From Monarcha castaneiventris obscurior (taxonomy: Eukaryota > Chordata > Aves > Passeriformes > Monarchidae): DNA of 64,000 bases. The stretch spans positions 13,507,501 through 13,571,500 of the forward strand of contig JAMPIT010000258.1 in NCBI GenBank assembly GCA_026261815.1. The letters are read 5' to 3'. The notes under the pieces are model-generated. The model was given only the letters and a program-made list of their open reading frames with translations, had not been told where the DNA came from and made no database searches. The position numbers were made by a program, and so were the translations under genes. Of the stretch, positions 50,744-64,000 are shown in pieces (the first letter of the stretch is position 1; each line of letters begins with the position of its first letter).

Positions 50744-53700
50744 AGAGCTAGGTATATTGGCTTCTACAGTCACATACTGTACTGAAGCAGAAAAAGATTA
50801 GGTTTAAACTTGAGTCTTGTAGCTTTGTAACTGAAAAAACAGGCATTTGAAGTTGCATCCCTTCTCTTTGACTTTGAATAGAATATTTAGCGATTAAGAC
50901 AACAAAAGAATAAGAACCATCTCCTGAAGTGCCATAATAATGGCACTCAGCTGTGCAACCAAAGGTACTTCATCCTGCCCTGATCATTTGTATGTTGAAC
51001 TACTTCAGGTAAGAATAAAATAGCTTCAATATTAGAGTGAGGTTAGTGTGCATCTTAAACATCTCAGGATCTTCTTGGTATGTGAGTTTTATCCCCTCAG
51101 ACAGGTGTGCGTGTGTGTGTGTATTTACATACATACACATAAATAAGAATTGACCTTTGATTTTCCATACCTTAAAAAACATGTACTTCTGAACCTTTCT
51201 GTGAAAAGGCAACTACAATCTGATAACTAATTTAAAAAATAATCCTCACAGATAATTTTTTTTATTTTGATAATTCCGAGCAGATGTTGTTACAACAGTG
51301 AATGCTTGAAATTCTCTACTTTTCCAAAGGAAAGCTAGGGAGGAGTCAGATGAAGCTGATCCAACCCTTCACCCATTGTTATGATTGGCTTTCTAGCCCT
51401 TTGAACCTTGGAGCAGCAAAACCAGGCTGTAATGCAGACCAGAAGCTGGCTCCAAGCCTTTGTGTTTTCAGCAGCAGAAAATACAGTTTTCAATAAGCAC
51501 AATGAACTTCATAGGCCTGACAGATTTTCAAAGTTTGGTCCAAGCAGTTTAATGTAAAGCCATACATTTCTGTACAGTGTCTAGATTCATATAACAGGTC
51601 TTTAAAGAAATTTTAGTGTTGACAGATAAGATGGAATGCTTTCATGTATTTAATGTCTCTCCTGCCCTGCTAAATGAGAATTATAGTGACACAGTTTGAT
51701 GTGCTTGTAAAGAAAACTACCTTATCAAAAATTTAAAATCAGCTTTATTTTTAAAAATGCAGGAAGAAATGTTAAATAAACATAAACCAGTGTTATCTAA
51801 AGTATTCAAAGTTATAGCAGTCTCAGTGGTTTTTTTCCTATCTGCTCTCAACATTTATAACTGAAGTTGTTTGAAATGCAATTAGTGAGAAAACTTTGAA
51901 AGGAAACCTTGACAATTCTGTTCAATAAAAATATTTATTTTTACTTCACTGGTCTGCGAATGTCATGATTTTTCCTTTGGGGCTCAGAACTTCACTTTAA
52001 TACCTTGATAGATCATAACTGTTAGGTTATTATAAAATGCTGACAGATGAGGCTGTGATTTGTGAAAGCTCCATATGAATTTTACTTTTAATTTCTGTTA
52101 ACATTTGACAGAGCTTCATGACATTAGAACCACAAAGTTCATTGAAATTCAGCAGTAGTTGAGCACCTCGCATACATTTCTCATTTACAGATAACACTTG
52201 TACATCTCCTGACACAAAGATTCAAAATTAATCTCGTCGAAAGCTGAAAGAAATGCACAGTGTTTTATTTCACAATAAAACTGAATGCATCAAAGTGCCT
52301 CTGTGTTGGTAAATTACTCCAGTTGGGCATAGGGAGGATTTTTAATTGGTTTGCATCTTTTCTGTTCTGACAATGTTATATCAAACACATCAAAAAGTAA
52401 ATAAATGACTGAGGTTGCCCCCAAGGTGGCATGTCAGCAGCACTGTTCCTGAAAATTATTACCAAAATCATGAATGGCTCATACAGACTAACAGCTTCTG
52501 GAATTTTTCGATTATATATGTAATAAAGTAGGAAGAAGCTTTGTGAGTTATGAATCAATATTTAATGAAGTCTAGCTTTCATAACTGACATATTTACTTA
52601 TTAACATCATCAGCTATTTGAGGAAAAATGCACTAAGATTATAAAATAAGCAACAAATAACTACACAATAAACATAGTAATAGTAATATAATCATTCTGG
52701 TTTTCTCAAATTTCATGTATTAGCCGTACTTTACTGACTAGGGTGAAATATTACTCAAAACTGCTTCTCTATCATTTGTTGGAGTGATGGAGTGGTAGCC
52801 TGTGTAGAAATTATGTGCAGTTTTTAAGAACTGCATCATATCAGGGCACTTCTTCAGAGGTCCCTCAGAGGGAAAGCCACACATCAGGGAGAACAACATT
52901 ACTCAACAACAAATCAGCTGTGGAAGCTGGAAGTCAAACAAATGAAGCTTGGAAATTTACAGACCCTCTCTTGACAATTAGCAATACAGAGTGGATAATC
53001 CAGATGACTTTCTGAATATTCTTTCAGCTCCAAAAAGAACATTTCCATATTCTTGCTCAAGAGTGACTGCAGAAGTTATGAATGCTCTGTTTTACTTCAG
53101 TAAATAGCCCAAGGTGTAACTTATCAATTATTTCTTTGTGAAATCCTTGAGATATCTCTTGAGCAATAAGAGCATAAGAAAATGTCTAATAAGATTCAAA
53201 TTTTCTTCATCTCATGGACCCTATTGACTTTAAACGAGCATTGATTTCAACAGAATATGCAGAATAATGACAAGTTTATAATTTCATGTAATAGTTGCAC
53301 CATCTTTAGTGCTTTATTTCTCGTTAATTATCACCTGAACAGAACTGAAAGTGAGAACACCATTTTCACCTTTCTAGGTGGGATGAAGCTAATCCAACTC
53401 CATAACCTGCTTCATATTTGAAAATATCAGACAGCTGGTACTCAGATCACAGCAGAAGGTATTTAGTGGAAACAACTGTCAGATTTGATTTATTTAGCAT
53501 TATTCAGATTTACAACCAAGGCTTTTAACTGATGTGTGAATTCTAGAGAGACATTTAAATGACTTTGTACTATTTTGATTGTTTGTTATAAAATTTTGTC
53601 TTTAACAAATCTACAGGACTGCATTATCTTTTATCAGCATGACCAGGGTCCTTTAGGTTTTGTTGAGATGTACGTGTCTTGGGTTGCGTGTTTATTTAAA

Positions 53701-56700
53701 CTAGAGAGATATGAGACATTCCTTCTACAGCTCACACTTTATTAAGGACTTCCAACACACTTCTAATGTTTTCATTCCATCTGCACAAATATTCAATAAG
53801 ACAGCAGGTAGCTGTGTTTATTCTGGGGATGAATATACAGGGTCATTCAAGTACTGAATGTAGATTTTCAACTGCCAGAAGTGTGGACCTCTTTCATTTC
53901 CCTAGAGCAATAATTTTATTGGCTACTTTCCTATAGGAAAGAAACCTGCCCTGGGACAGAAACTAACTGCAGGTAATTAAATGTAGGTAAGGTATTACAA
54001 ATGAAATAGCTTCAGAGACCAGGATTTCAATTTTTTGGATGCTGATCTGACTTGATCTTCAAACCTCCTGAACTTGTGTTACCAGTATGAAATAGAATGT
54101 TGTGTAAAAAAAGGCATTTGTTAAAAAACAGAAGCAAAATGGAATGGGTATCTTCATTCAAATACCAGCCTTTGATAATTAACACATTGGCATAGGGAAA
54201 TTGTTGTGAATATACATCACTGGAACAGCTCTTTGTAATAATATATGAGTGAATGATGGGAAATAAGAAGTTACCTTTTCTTTGGCTTTATCCTCAACTA
54301 TTTCAGAGGTATCATACTCCTTCATGTTTTCCACTGGAATAGCAGCATACCAAAGGGAAAAAACCACTAGATGCTTATGAAGATGATCAGCTGGAGGGTG
54401 CTTCAAATAAGCATCACAGGCACAAGAAAAAGAGAAACACTACTGATTTTTGACAGAGCTGCAAGTACACCTCTAAGTGATTTATCTCTAGATAATCTAT
54501 TTCAGATATAAAACTAGTAAGACCTTTCTTTGAAACATAGAGTAGTCAGATAGAGATGAAACCATAAAGGTCATGATACATTCTGAAATTCAGACACATA
54601 CTGAGGTGCCAAACACATTCAACTGGAAAAATTTATCCTTAATGTAATTCCCATTCCTGTTCCTTAGACCTTTGTGAGGAAGAGTGAAGTAATTCTTGTA
54701 TTTTCTTATGCAATTAGACAGGAAAACAAGAAAAATCTGTAAAGCTCTGTAAGTCTAAGAAATGCTCTTGAAGTGGGAATTATGTAACAATTACAGATAA
54801 AAACACTAAGAATGAGTATATGGCTGAATTAAGACCATCAGACTACCTCTGCTCTGGGATCCAATATGGCATATGCAAATCATTAGAGATTCAGTCAAAT
54901 AAGAATGTATAACCTTTTATAACATGTCCAATAAATTTTAAACCAGGTACATTCTACACAGATTAAATACTTTTTCTACATGAATGACTTTTAAGTCTAA
55001 ATAAAGGAATTAAATTAGGATTCTACCATGCTCTGTTTACAGGATTTTAGATATAAAGTCACTGCAATAGCATGAATTCCAGGAACTAGACGCATTTTAA
55101 ACATATTCACGGGTATATTCAGTATATTCTGTCATTAAATCCTTCCAAAACTAATGTCTTTTCAAGCATTATGAAAAGCAAGAAAAATGATGCATGTGAA
55201 GTAGCAGTAGGTATCCAGTTATGGCCACTCACCAATAAAACCATTACATACACAGAAGTATAAAACAAAACTGTATAAACAGAAACAATTTCTGACAGTG
55301 ATCTATAGCCCCACTTCAAAAAGGAAATCTTAGTTGAGTGACACACAGAGAATTGTAATAAAAAATTAGCTCAATACCACAGTCACAGGCTACATCAATC
55401 TTTGTTTCCAATGACAGTTTCTGATTTTGAGTTAAACTCAAAAAAAACACCCAAGATAAGTTCTTTTGCTCACCAATGTCAGAGAATCAATATTCATGCA
55501 AGGCATAATTTTTTGAAAAGAAGAGAAAATATCTAGGTTTTTTTCCCAACAATGATCAAAGGGTTAGTCTCACACAGTCTTTGAAAAGACTGTATGTGAT
55601 TCTTTCTATATATCAAAAATGTTGATCCAAGTTCAGTTAAACAGGTTTAAAACATTGTGTAGTTTTCCATACCATCTCAAGATTTTTTAGCCTTATAGTC
55701 CCTCTCAGCACCTACAAATATCGCACTAAAGGACTTCATGATAGTCCCATGTTCTCTTCTATTCCCACTGGGATCTGAAAAAACAGGTAGATATCTCTAG
55801 TTTAAACTATAAGATGGTATTATTTAGCTGTTAAATTTCTATTTTCTTACAAGTTATCACCACAATATCCAGATTCTGAAAAGAATTTTAAAAATAAACA
55901 CTGTCTTTCCCTTCTCCAGATAACAGAAAAAAATGAGATAGAAAAGTATGTGTGTGTGCGTGTGTCTATGCACGAGAAATGCAGTGAGGGAAAGCCAATT
56001 CAATGAGCTGGGTTTTGAATGCTATGACAGTGAGAGCAATTTTTATTTATTCCTGTGGTAAGTTTCATAAGCTTAACTCACCTCTCTGTTAGTGAGATTT
56101 CCTCTTCTGGCCACAGTTTTGTGATTCCAGTGGAATGTAGCTGTCAGAGCTTATAGCAAGGAGTATATTTAAAATATATAGGGCTCTGAAATCAGGGAAT
56201 AAAACAATCTACAACATATATTCACTAGGAGACTGAGTGGAATGCAGAGCAGAGAAATTATGTTTTCAGTTGCTTGCAATTTCTACCACTTTGAACTTTC
56301 ATCATTATTTGCAGTTTCTTTACAAAGAGTGGATTATAATAAACACATCTGGGGATCAGAAACCATCATTGCAACATCTGTGCTCAGGAGACTGAATTAT
56401 ACATTTCTAGAATACTATGTCCGAAATAATAATAGAAATTTTGAAGCCATAATCAATCAGAAATCTGCAGTAATATTAAGGGATCTGTGATAGCCATATA
56501 ATATACCTAAAAAATATATACATTTCTTAAGATTCAATAAAAATAGAGCACGCTGCTGAGGTCACAGAGACATAAGGGAGAAATATTTTCTAAGACTCTG
56601 GTTCATCACCATTCCTCTAATCTCTCCATCTCCACCTGGCAGGCAACAAGAGTTCTTCTTCCTTACAATAATTTGTGGGGAAGAAAGACCTCCTGCTCTT

Positions 56701-56866
56701 TCCATTTGTGCCTTGGTTCTGATCTGCAGGACCAGAGGAAGAGTCATTTTCATTTAGCATAGTCCAGATTCAGGGCTGCAAAGGAGTGAGAGGGACTGGG
56801 AGACCATACCAGCCAGCAGATCCCGTCAATAGGAGCAGAAATTGGTTTATGCTCAAGAGGCAGAAC
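50744..56866. other. Non-coding unique sequence, no gene seen
   Basis: No gene supported. A short GT run is present at 51105-51122 and a TG run with one CG interruption around 55948-55965. The 51,640-51,780 and 52,560-52,740 stretches are AT-rich and repeat-free. Frames remain under 85 codons. Confidence 0.65.
51105..51122 (+). repeat. Short (GT)n microsatellite with one GC unit
   Basis: Nine dinucleotide units, the third being GC instead of GT, followed by an ACATACATACACAT stretch. Confidence 0.85.
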
Positions 56867-56882
56867 AAAAAAAAAAAAAAAA
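56867..56882 (+). repeat. Poly(A) run, 16 nt
   Basis: Sixteen A in a row. The preceding 150 bp was read for a retroposed body and none was recognised. Confidence 0.85.
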
Positions 56883-59188
56883 TCCTCTCCTGAAGACCAG
56901 TGGCTTCTGCCATTTCTGCCAAGGTCTGAGTTAACAGAACATAAAACTTCTATAAAACATGTGATTTGCTCTGGTGAAACTAGCTACATTTGGCTTTTAA
57001 TTCTTACAGAATTCTGAAAACTGTTGTAGCTGAAAGACAGTACTTTTGAGCACTGCTCTTTAAGGCAAAAGTCTAAATGTTCCAAGACCTTGACATAAAG
57101 TTTGAAAGACCCTCCAAAATCCAACAGTGAATTCTAGGTTTGCCAGATTGCTCACATTACTGTATGGAAAAACCAAAGGGAGCCCTTATCTACTTGGCGT
57201 CTACAGCTACATACCATGCTTTACAGCACAGGAAACCAATTCATCTGTCCAGGAGAAGCAAAGATCCTACTCAGTGGTGTGTCAAAAGATTCAACACCTC
57301 CAAAAGAGGCTTATATTCAGAGATGCAGAATGCAAGGAAGAGTTCAGACACATCCACAGGACATGGTTTCTTAAAGCACAGTTGTAGTTGCTGGTCTTTA
57401 AACACAACTCCAAAAACCTAAGCATGCCACATTGGCATAATGCTCACTATGCCACTTAGGAATACTGTCTTTGGTTAAAATGGCTACCAGATCCCTACAG
57501 CCTAGAAGCAAGTGTCCATATTCAATAAATCTACAAAGTCATGGTTGGAGAAGCTGGAGCAAATCACCTCTTTCTTAGTTTAGTAAATCCCTGGTTCTTC
57601 ATGGGAATGCCCCATTCTTTAATTATTTTGGGATGCAAGTTTTGGGATTTTCTGATTTTTATTTATGAACTTGGAAATAACCACAGAAAATACAAGTTGA
57701 TGCTCAGGCCTTTATAACAACAAATCAATCTATATTCAAACAGAAGAAAATGTAAATTTAAATGTCTGATCAACTTCTTCTCCCGTACTTTTTTATCTAT
57801 AATATCTTCATTAACTCTTTTCAGCTCCATCCTCTCTATGAATTAACCTGACTGTGTACTTCAAACAAGATCCTTAGAATTCTTTCATGTCTTTGCTGTT
57901 GTTTCTTTCTCTTCCTCCCTGCAGTTTTATACTTTGGTGTTTAGGTTCAGGGGGTTTATAGATTTTCATGCTACTTTTTGTTTTCTTTTTCTTCTTGTTT
58001 TTCCCCAGCTTTTGCTTAGATTTTCATGTCTTTCTTAAACACAACTCTCCATTTCATTTCCAAAGAATTAAAATCAATTGCTGAAAGTAGAATTTTAAGG
58101 AAGAGTTGCAGAGACAATATCAGGATGAATCAGCTTTTAGAGGAACACTAAAAGTAGCTCTAAAATTAAGTCATGGGATGGAAGCTTTTTAAACACGCAT
58201 CTGTGGATAAAGCATTTTTACACATACTATGACTGTTCAGCTTCTGTCTAATTGGGAAGATACTTAAACTTCAATTTTCCCGAAACATTTGGAATGGAAA
58301 ACTAGGAATCAACAGAATATTTTAATCTAGGCTAGATTCAACAGCTTGACAGGCTTGAAACTATGCTGCTTAATATCAAATACTAAAGCAGAAATTTAAC
58401 TAAGCAGAGAGAGACCAGAACCTAAGACTCCTCTCCTTCTGGCAAGTGTCCTGATCACTGAACTGCAAGTTTATGTTTCTCTGCTTGCCAGCTTTCTGCA
58501 TAATGGTACAGCCACACCAGGAGAGGGACACTGATGCCTAACTGTTTTGGTAGGCATGTTCCCAAGAGGCAGAAATACCAGCTCAAATCTGCTTCACTAG
58601 AAAGAAAAAATGGGATTGAAGTACTGGGAAGTCTGTGAGGATGTTAAGAGCTGACTACAAACCTGCTGTAGAGAAGAGTTCTTCCACTTTTATATATGTT
58701 TTAAAAGACAGCAACACCTGAAAGTCAGAGAGCACAACTCATGGCTCCCAGGGGATTTAGCCTTTTACAGTGCATGCCTCAGTACTCATTGTAAATTGAA
58801 TAAAATTATTCTAGACTAATTTAGATTAAAGTCTAAATATGGGTATGATTATACACAAGTAACCTAAAAGATGCTGGTGCAGCTTATAGGTGCTTCAAAT
58901 AAACTAATGTTGAGATTATGATTTGAATTTCAATTAATAGAATTAACTCAACCAGCTTCAGATCTCAGTATTACTTGAAGAACAGCAAGCACCAAAGTTT
59001 AACCATCATTCTGCAAGCTGCCCCTACAGTTGCCTAACTACCAATTAGTCAAATACTCAGTTCTTGCCTCTTCATAACTAGCTAGGATTTAAAATTCCAG
59101 TCAGCATTTCCCACACTTTCCAAAATTTACTACATTCCAAATGCTTTGTGAATTTCCATCGGGTTAATAACCTTATTCTTCTTGGTGA

Positions 59189-59244
59189 ATGTCATCTGTT
59201 TGGTAAATATCACCAAATGTCGTGTGTTTGGTAAATAACGTTAA
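59189..59244 (+). repeat. Tandem duplication, 28-bp unit x2
   Basis: Units 59189-59216 and 59217-59244 share ATGTC followed by TGTTTGGTAAATA in register and differ at several bases in the tail, so it is an older duplication. Confidence 0.82.
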
Positions 59245-61454
59245 TTGTGTGCCTCCATGAAATAGGGAGGTCAGACTGTTTACATGGGTCTTAAATTGTT
59301 TATCCCTTGTAGTACAGACAAGCCTGACTGTGCTACAATTACGGAGAAAACATACAGGATACATGAGTAATAGTTTTGATCATGAATTAAAGCATAAAAA
59401 TTCTCTACCATATTGTCCTAAATATTAAATGTCTATTAACACATTATAGGTAAGTTCTGCTCAGCAGTCCCTGACTGGAAAATCCAGGCCACTAGAAGAC
59501 TCTTAAAAATCACTACCTTCGTAACTACTTTTCTTTAGTAAAAGTCAGATAACATCTGTAGTGATGTTCTTTTGTTTAATCTGATTTTTATTGGTTAAAC
59601 CAAATACTCTGCAGCTACTGGCCAAGAAAATATAAAAGGATATTCAGGTGTCTTTGGATGTAATTTTGAAGTTTACACACTTTTTTAGCCTGGCAAGCAA
59701 AAATATTTCACCCAGGATATTATGCATGCACAGGGCTGCCAAAAATATGTTTAAACGTTACAGATCTACAGTGCCATCTGGCCCAGCAGCTTTTCAGATA
59801 CAGTCAAGAGACATAAGAGAGAGATAGTGCTGGATATCTCATAAGAGGTATCTACTATATCTATTTCCAAGGAATCAAAGATCTTATCTAAAATACAGCA
59901 GACCACTCTCAAAGTAGCTACCATATTTTCCAAGAGAATTAAGGAAACAAAGCGTGAAGAAGAACCTTCATAAGCTCTCAATAGTATAATGTATCCATCC
60001 ACATGTGCATTATGGATATATACACCAATATACTGACCCGCACATTCCTTTGGATTGGTCAGTGGTGACATGGCTTGTTACCATTTACAGGACTAATATT
60101 AGAACTAACTGTATAATGGAAAAGATGAGAAATAACTACCAGCTATTTCTTACAGGAAAAGACAAAATAAAGGAAACCCCAAATAAACCAGAAATCTGTC
60201 TGCTTAATCTGTTTCTGATTGATCTTCTTGATACTCAAGATACTTCTAATTACTCCACTTCTTTTACAAGTACCAGGTAGCATTTTATCAACTTTATAGC
60301 ATTACATCTGAGGTCATTCAGTAATATAGCCTCCCTCTAATTGTCTTCTTTTAACCTTTGCAAAAATAATTTTCTAAGAACAGATAATGTGTTTCAAACT
60401 AAGAAAGTTTGAAAGGGAAAACTGGCAACTTGCTAATAAAAGCAAATGCTGCATAACAGCAGAAATTAAAAATACAATTGCTACAAACTCATGAAGATTT
60501 AATAGAATCATTTAATATTAGAACAGAGGGGGAAAACAAGACCACAAAACAACCATAGTCAGCAATACACTCAGCCCATGCAGTTTCTTTTCCTGATTCT
60601 AGAGATTGCCAGCAGACCATGTTTTCACAAACGCATTCATATTTTGTCAATGAATTTTCTGATTTCATTGTTTTAAAAATAACTAATTTTATTAAAAGCC
60701 TGAGTTTTATTAAAAAATTTTAATACTCAGCATGAAAAAATTCTGAGTGACTAAGGGTTAAGTAGTGTCATGCCAATCCATAAGCAAATTTTTATCATTT
60801 TGAACCTTTTTTTAAAGAACTATGATTTTAAGTCTCAGGGAGAGGCAAATCTAAAGGACATTCAGTGGTAAAGAGTATCAGGAATTTTTGGAATCATTAT
60901 AAACTTAGCCATGGAGGGAAAAACCAAATTTTGTCTGTGTCATTGTTTAAAAATGAGATAGACTGCTCTAAAATTGACTGCCTAAGGATAGAATCAGTTT
61001 TCAAAGTAATTATAAAATAAAGCGACAGATATAACAGCACAGGGTATTATTTTGGACAATATGAACAGGTCCCTTCCCAGAAACAGTCTCCCAAAAGTCT
61101 GAATTTTGGGGGAGAAGCATTAAGAACCTTGTATTTCTGCAGCATTAGGAATAATGCAATTAATTAAAATAAATAAACAACCATCCATACATTCTAAATT
61201 TCTGTCACCAATACAAGCTGATTGAGTAGGTGGGCTTGTTATAAACTCGGAAGGCAGTTATCCTCCTGTCTGGCTTGCTTAGCTGGGTCTGTGCCAGAGC
61301 ACTAAAGAATCTGTCATTGAGCAGTGGAAGCGAAGTCTCTCCTGTGTCACACACCTATAAATAGGCGTGTATGTATATGCATGGGCATGTCTCCATGTAT
61401 TTCATTTTCTAGTGCAAATAAACAAGCACATTCAAAATCCACTCCTGAGCATTC

Positions 61455-61472
61455 CCAACAATTAATTGTTGG
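61455..61472. repeat. Perfect 18-bp palindrome
   Basis: CCAACAATTAATTGTTGG equals its own reverse complement. The centre contains a TTAATT core of the kind recognised by paired homeodomains; whether any factor binds is unknown. Confidence 0.85.
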
Positions 61473-64000
61473 CAATTTTCAAACAGCACAAGGGCAGTAG
61501 AATGCACAGCCTGTACTCTGTTTACAAGAATATAAACTGTATGCACACCTGGCTGCTCCTCACTCCCTGCCCAACTTACTCCAACACAGTGGATGGGTTT
61601 TGTATTTTCTGAGCTCCCACCTTGACTGGTAGAAAGAAAGAATATACATGCTCACCACATATACATGAAGTTATATTTTTATCTATGGATGACAATACAG
61701 AGTATAAAGCACTAATCTAACACAATTAATAATAATAAAAAAATAGTTCAAATAAAACACACAAAAAAAATCCAAACACATAATAAAAAAGTTAATATTC
61801 CACTAAAGCATTAACCGAAGAAACATAAACTGAACAAAAGAATTCAGAATCACTTCTCAGCTATCCTTTCCACAGATGCAGTAAAAGGAACAAATCAATA
61901 TTGATCTGCAAGCCCTCTCTCCTGGCTCACAGGTGGCAAATTCAGCTGCAACAGCCACTTGGGCCTCTACACTTGATGATGCTTCCTCCTTCCTATAACT
62001 ATCTTATTAGAAGAATCTTACCTGCAGCTTCTTTTAAGGGATCAAAAAGAAATTTAATGTGGTTATACTGGGGCAAACACAGCCCCTGAAATATGTGCAT
62101 ATCAGCCAGGAAGCTCTTCTGTTGCTTATGGCAGCCTATCTCTTACTCTGCCAGCAAGAAACACCCTTTGTCAGGCCCCATAAAGAAGCAGTAATCCAAG
62201 ATAAAAACCTCTTCTTTCCTGTCAGGATTAATGAGAAATGAAGCTGAAGTATTATGCTGACAAGGATGAGAAGGCAATATTTAAACCAGAGCAAAACCCA
62301 GCATATACTGTACATAATTTGATTAAACAGGCATCTAAGTAATCAGTGTTAACAAGGGTCTGCTTTGTTTTCTGATAAGCAGAGAAACGTGAAACAAACT
62401 CTTCCCAATTAAAAATGGGTCCAGGCTGCCTGCTGCTGCCTTCAGTGGGATGAAGGTGGCCTTCCCAGGGAGGATGGCAGCAGCTGGCAGCCATCCAGCC
62501 ATGCCAGGGACACACATCCCTCTGTGCACGGGTACCTGTGGGCACCTCCACAGCCCTGCACGAGCAGGTCCCCGCTGCACCCTGGGACGAGATAGCTGGT
62601 GGCCACTCTGTGTCTAAATTACAAATCCACTCGCATGAAACGGAGCCTGCCCAGTGCCAGGAAACACACAAAGCCTATGCAAAGAGCCAGCCCTCAGAAG
62701 GGATAAAGCAGCTCCTAGAGGAGAGACAGTGATTAAATAAAGTCCAGCAAATTATGCCAATAAACAAGTTTTCAATTATCAAAGGACATACAGGCAGCCA
62801 AAAAGAGGCTGCTAAAAGCTGTAATCGCACTATTCTACAGTACCCACTTCAAAAAGTAGAGAAACATATAATATATTTTGGCTGTGAAAGAACACGTAGA
62901 GCAGACTATTTAAGAAAATTGCAACCTGCTACAAAACCAAGCTTGAGTGACTTCTATTTAAGAGAGTGGGGCTGCTTTTCAGATCCCATTTCTTACTTCA
63001 GGTGAATTTTATCTCTGAATCTCACAGCAGTTATCTGTCTGCATATTTTTCTTTGACACCATTATATCCTCCTGTCCTTGACCCCATCTGAGACTGACAA
63101 TCTCTGGGGACTGCTAATGGGGCAAAATTTTCCATAAATATATTTGTATTTATAAATTGATTTACTTAAGCCACTCTAATGTAATTTGTGTATTTGCTTT
63201 CTGAAAAAAACAAACTTGTTCATTTGGGTTTTGCTGGCATGAATGTTTACTAAAGTAAATTCCAAAGATGTAGCCAAAGGTATTAGGATCAAAAAGAGGC
63301 TTTTAAAGTGTACTGTAGTGTGTCAGTGCATTTAGACTTGCACAAGACAAATGATTCTCACTCAGCCAGCCAAGGAAGAGAGAGAAAATTTGGAAGTTTC
63401 CTGGCCAGTCATAATTAACCAATACAGCATGAAGAATAAGTGCTGAAAGCAGACAACCTGTTGGTAATGAACAAAAACAGTTTCATGTGTTACCAGGTAG
63501 TATTCCAACATTTTTTTCAGACTGGATAGATTCAAAGATGTGATATGGTCATACTGACTATGCACAGAGAGGAAGTCTCCTAGTTTTAAAAGACAAATCT
63601 ACATTTGCACATACACTATGCTACAGCAGACTTCTTGAAGCACCCCAAACCAACAAAGCTTTTGTCTGACCTGTTGTCTCATAGTATCTGGTCCTTGGGA
63701 AGCCCAAATCTGAATGTGGGTTTGAACACAGAGCATAGGGGATTCTGAACAACTCATTTTTCTAATTAAAGTACTGTTGAGTTCTCAAATTATTTTGCTT
63801 TTAATTCTATGCTGTTCATGCAACAGCAGACTAAAGGTAAATTATTTTATTTGGTTTGCTCTTTTACTAATTTGCCACACTGAAAAAAAAAAGTGCACTT
63901 CAGCCCAACAAATTAAAATCAATTGTAGTTTAATCATTTTCCCTTTAGCCAAGACCATTAGCATGGTACAATTAAATAAATGCTAAAAGCTAGAAGAGGA

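Larger units (their letters stand above)
56883..64000. other. Non-coding unique sequence, no gene seen
   Basis: No gene supported. Two overlapping frames at 57127-57421 (86 and 93 codons), a 101-codon minus-strand frame at 59766-60071 and a 139-codon minus-strand frame at 62252-62671 have no recognisable domains; the last lies over a GC-rich patch (62,410-62,690) where stop codons are scarce. Two strong splice-acceptor-like pyrimidine tracts occur at 57,885-57,924 and 57,970-58,008 without an exon that can be argued. An 18-bp palindrome lies at 61455-61472. The stretches 60,580-60,860 and 61,200-61,360 look conserved-element-like. Confidence 0.65.

Noticed and set aside
55947..55966. TG-dinucleotide microsatellite
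   Set aside because: Only seven TG units with a CG interruption; too short to list as a significant repeat.
59766..60071. 101-codon minus-strand open frame with hydrophobic composition
   Set aside because: A stop codon lies just upstream of its ATG without an acceptor site, and the product matches nothing I know.
62252..62671. 139-codon minus-strand open frame
   Set aside because: Longest frame outside the microsatellite, but it lies over a GC-rich patch with scarce stops, overlaps other frames and has no recognisable domain or splice signal.

Overview
This window looks like vertebrate, most likely avian, nuclear DNA that is non-coding throughout: either a gene-poor intergenic stretch or the inside of a very long intron. 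The bird assignment rests on CR1 LINE pieces with the typical avian 3'-end wording (43674-43965 and 29041-29218) and on two short fragments resembling the first ~40 bp of bird endogenous-retrovirus LTRs (6200-6240 and 28751-28792). Both are read from memory of those families and were not searched. The base composition is AT-rich, and I saw no Alu, B1 or L1 sequence, which argues against a mammal.

No protein-coding gene, tRNA, rRNA, snRNA or CRISPR array can be supported. Open frames are short (about 60-140 codons), often overlap on both strands, have no recognisable domain, and are scattered as expected by chance. The only frames above 140 codons lie in a pentanucleotide microsatellite and are artefacts of it.

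Layout: 1-6.2 kb unique AT-rich sequence; 6.2 kb LTR fragment; 9.7-9.9 kb a small CpG-dense, GC-rich island; 10.1 kb a possible very old LINE 3'-UTR remnant; 10.2-22.6 kb unique sequence with a GC-rich patch at 12.8-13.1 kb and a candidate exon-like segment at 14.7 kb; 22.6-23.2 kb a 560-nt uninterrupted homopurine (AGAAG / GGAAA / AAAAG) tract; 23.2-28.7 kb unique; 28.75-29.22 kb an LTR fragment next to a CR1 3' end; 29.2-39.4 kb unique, including a strikingly AT-rich repeat-free block at 34.6-35.7 kb; 39.4-39.7 kb an ancient CR1-type reverse-transcriptase fragment; 43.7-44.0 kb a CR1 ORF2 C-terminal piece on the minus strand, followed by a cluster of tandem and simple repeats; 44.2-64 kb unique sequence with a few short tandem duplications.

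Nothing here forms an operon or gene system, and I found no undescribed biological system. The most interesting items are the homopurine tract, the isolated CpG-dense island, several repeat-free segments that have the look of conserved non-coding elements (inference only), and the two LTR fragments that both stop after ~40 bp.
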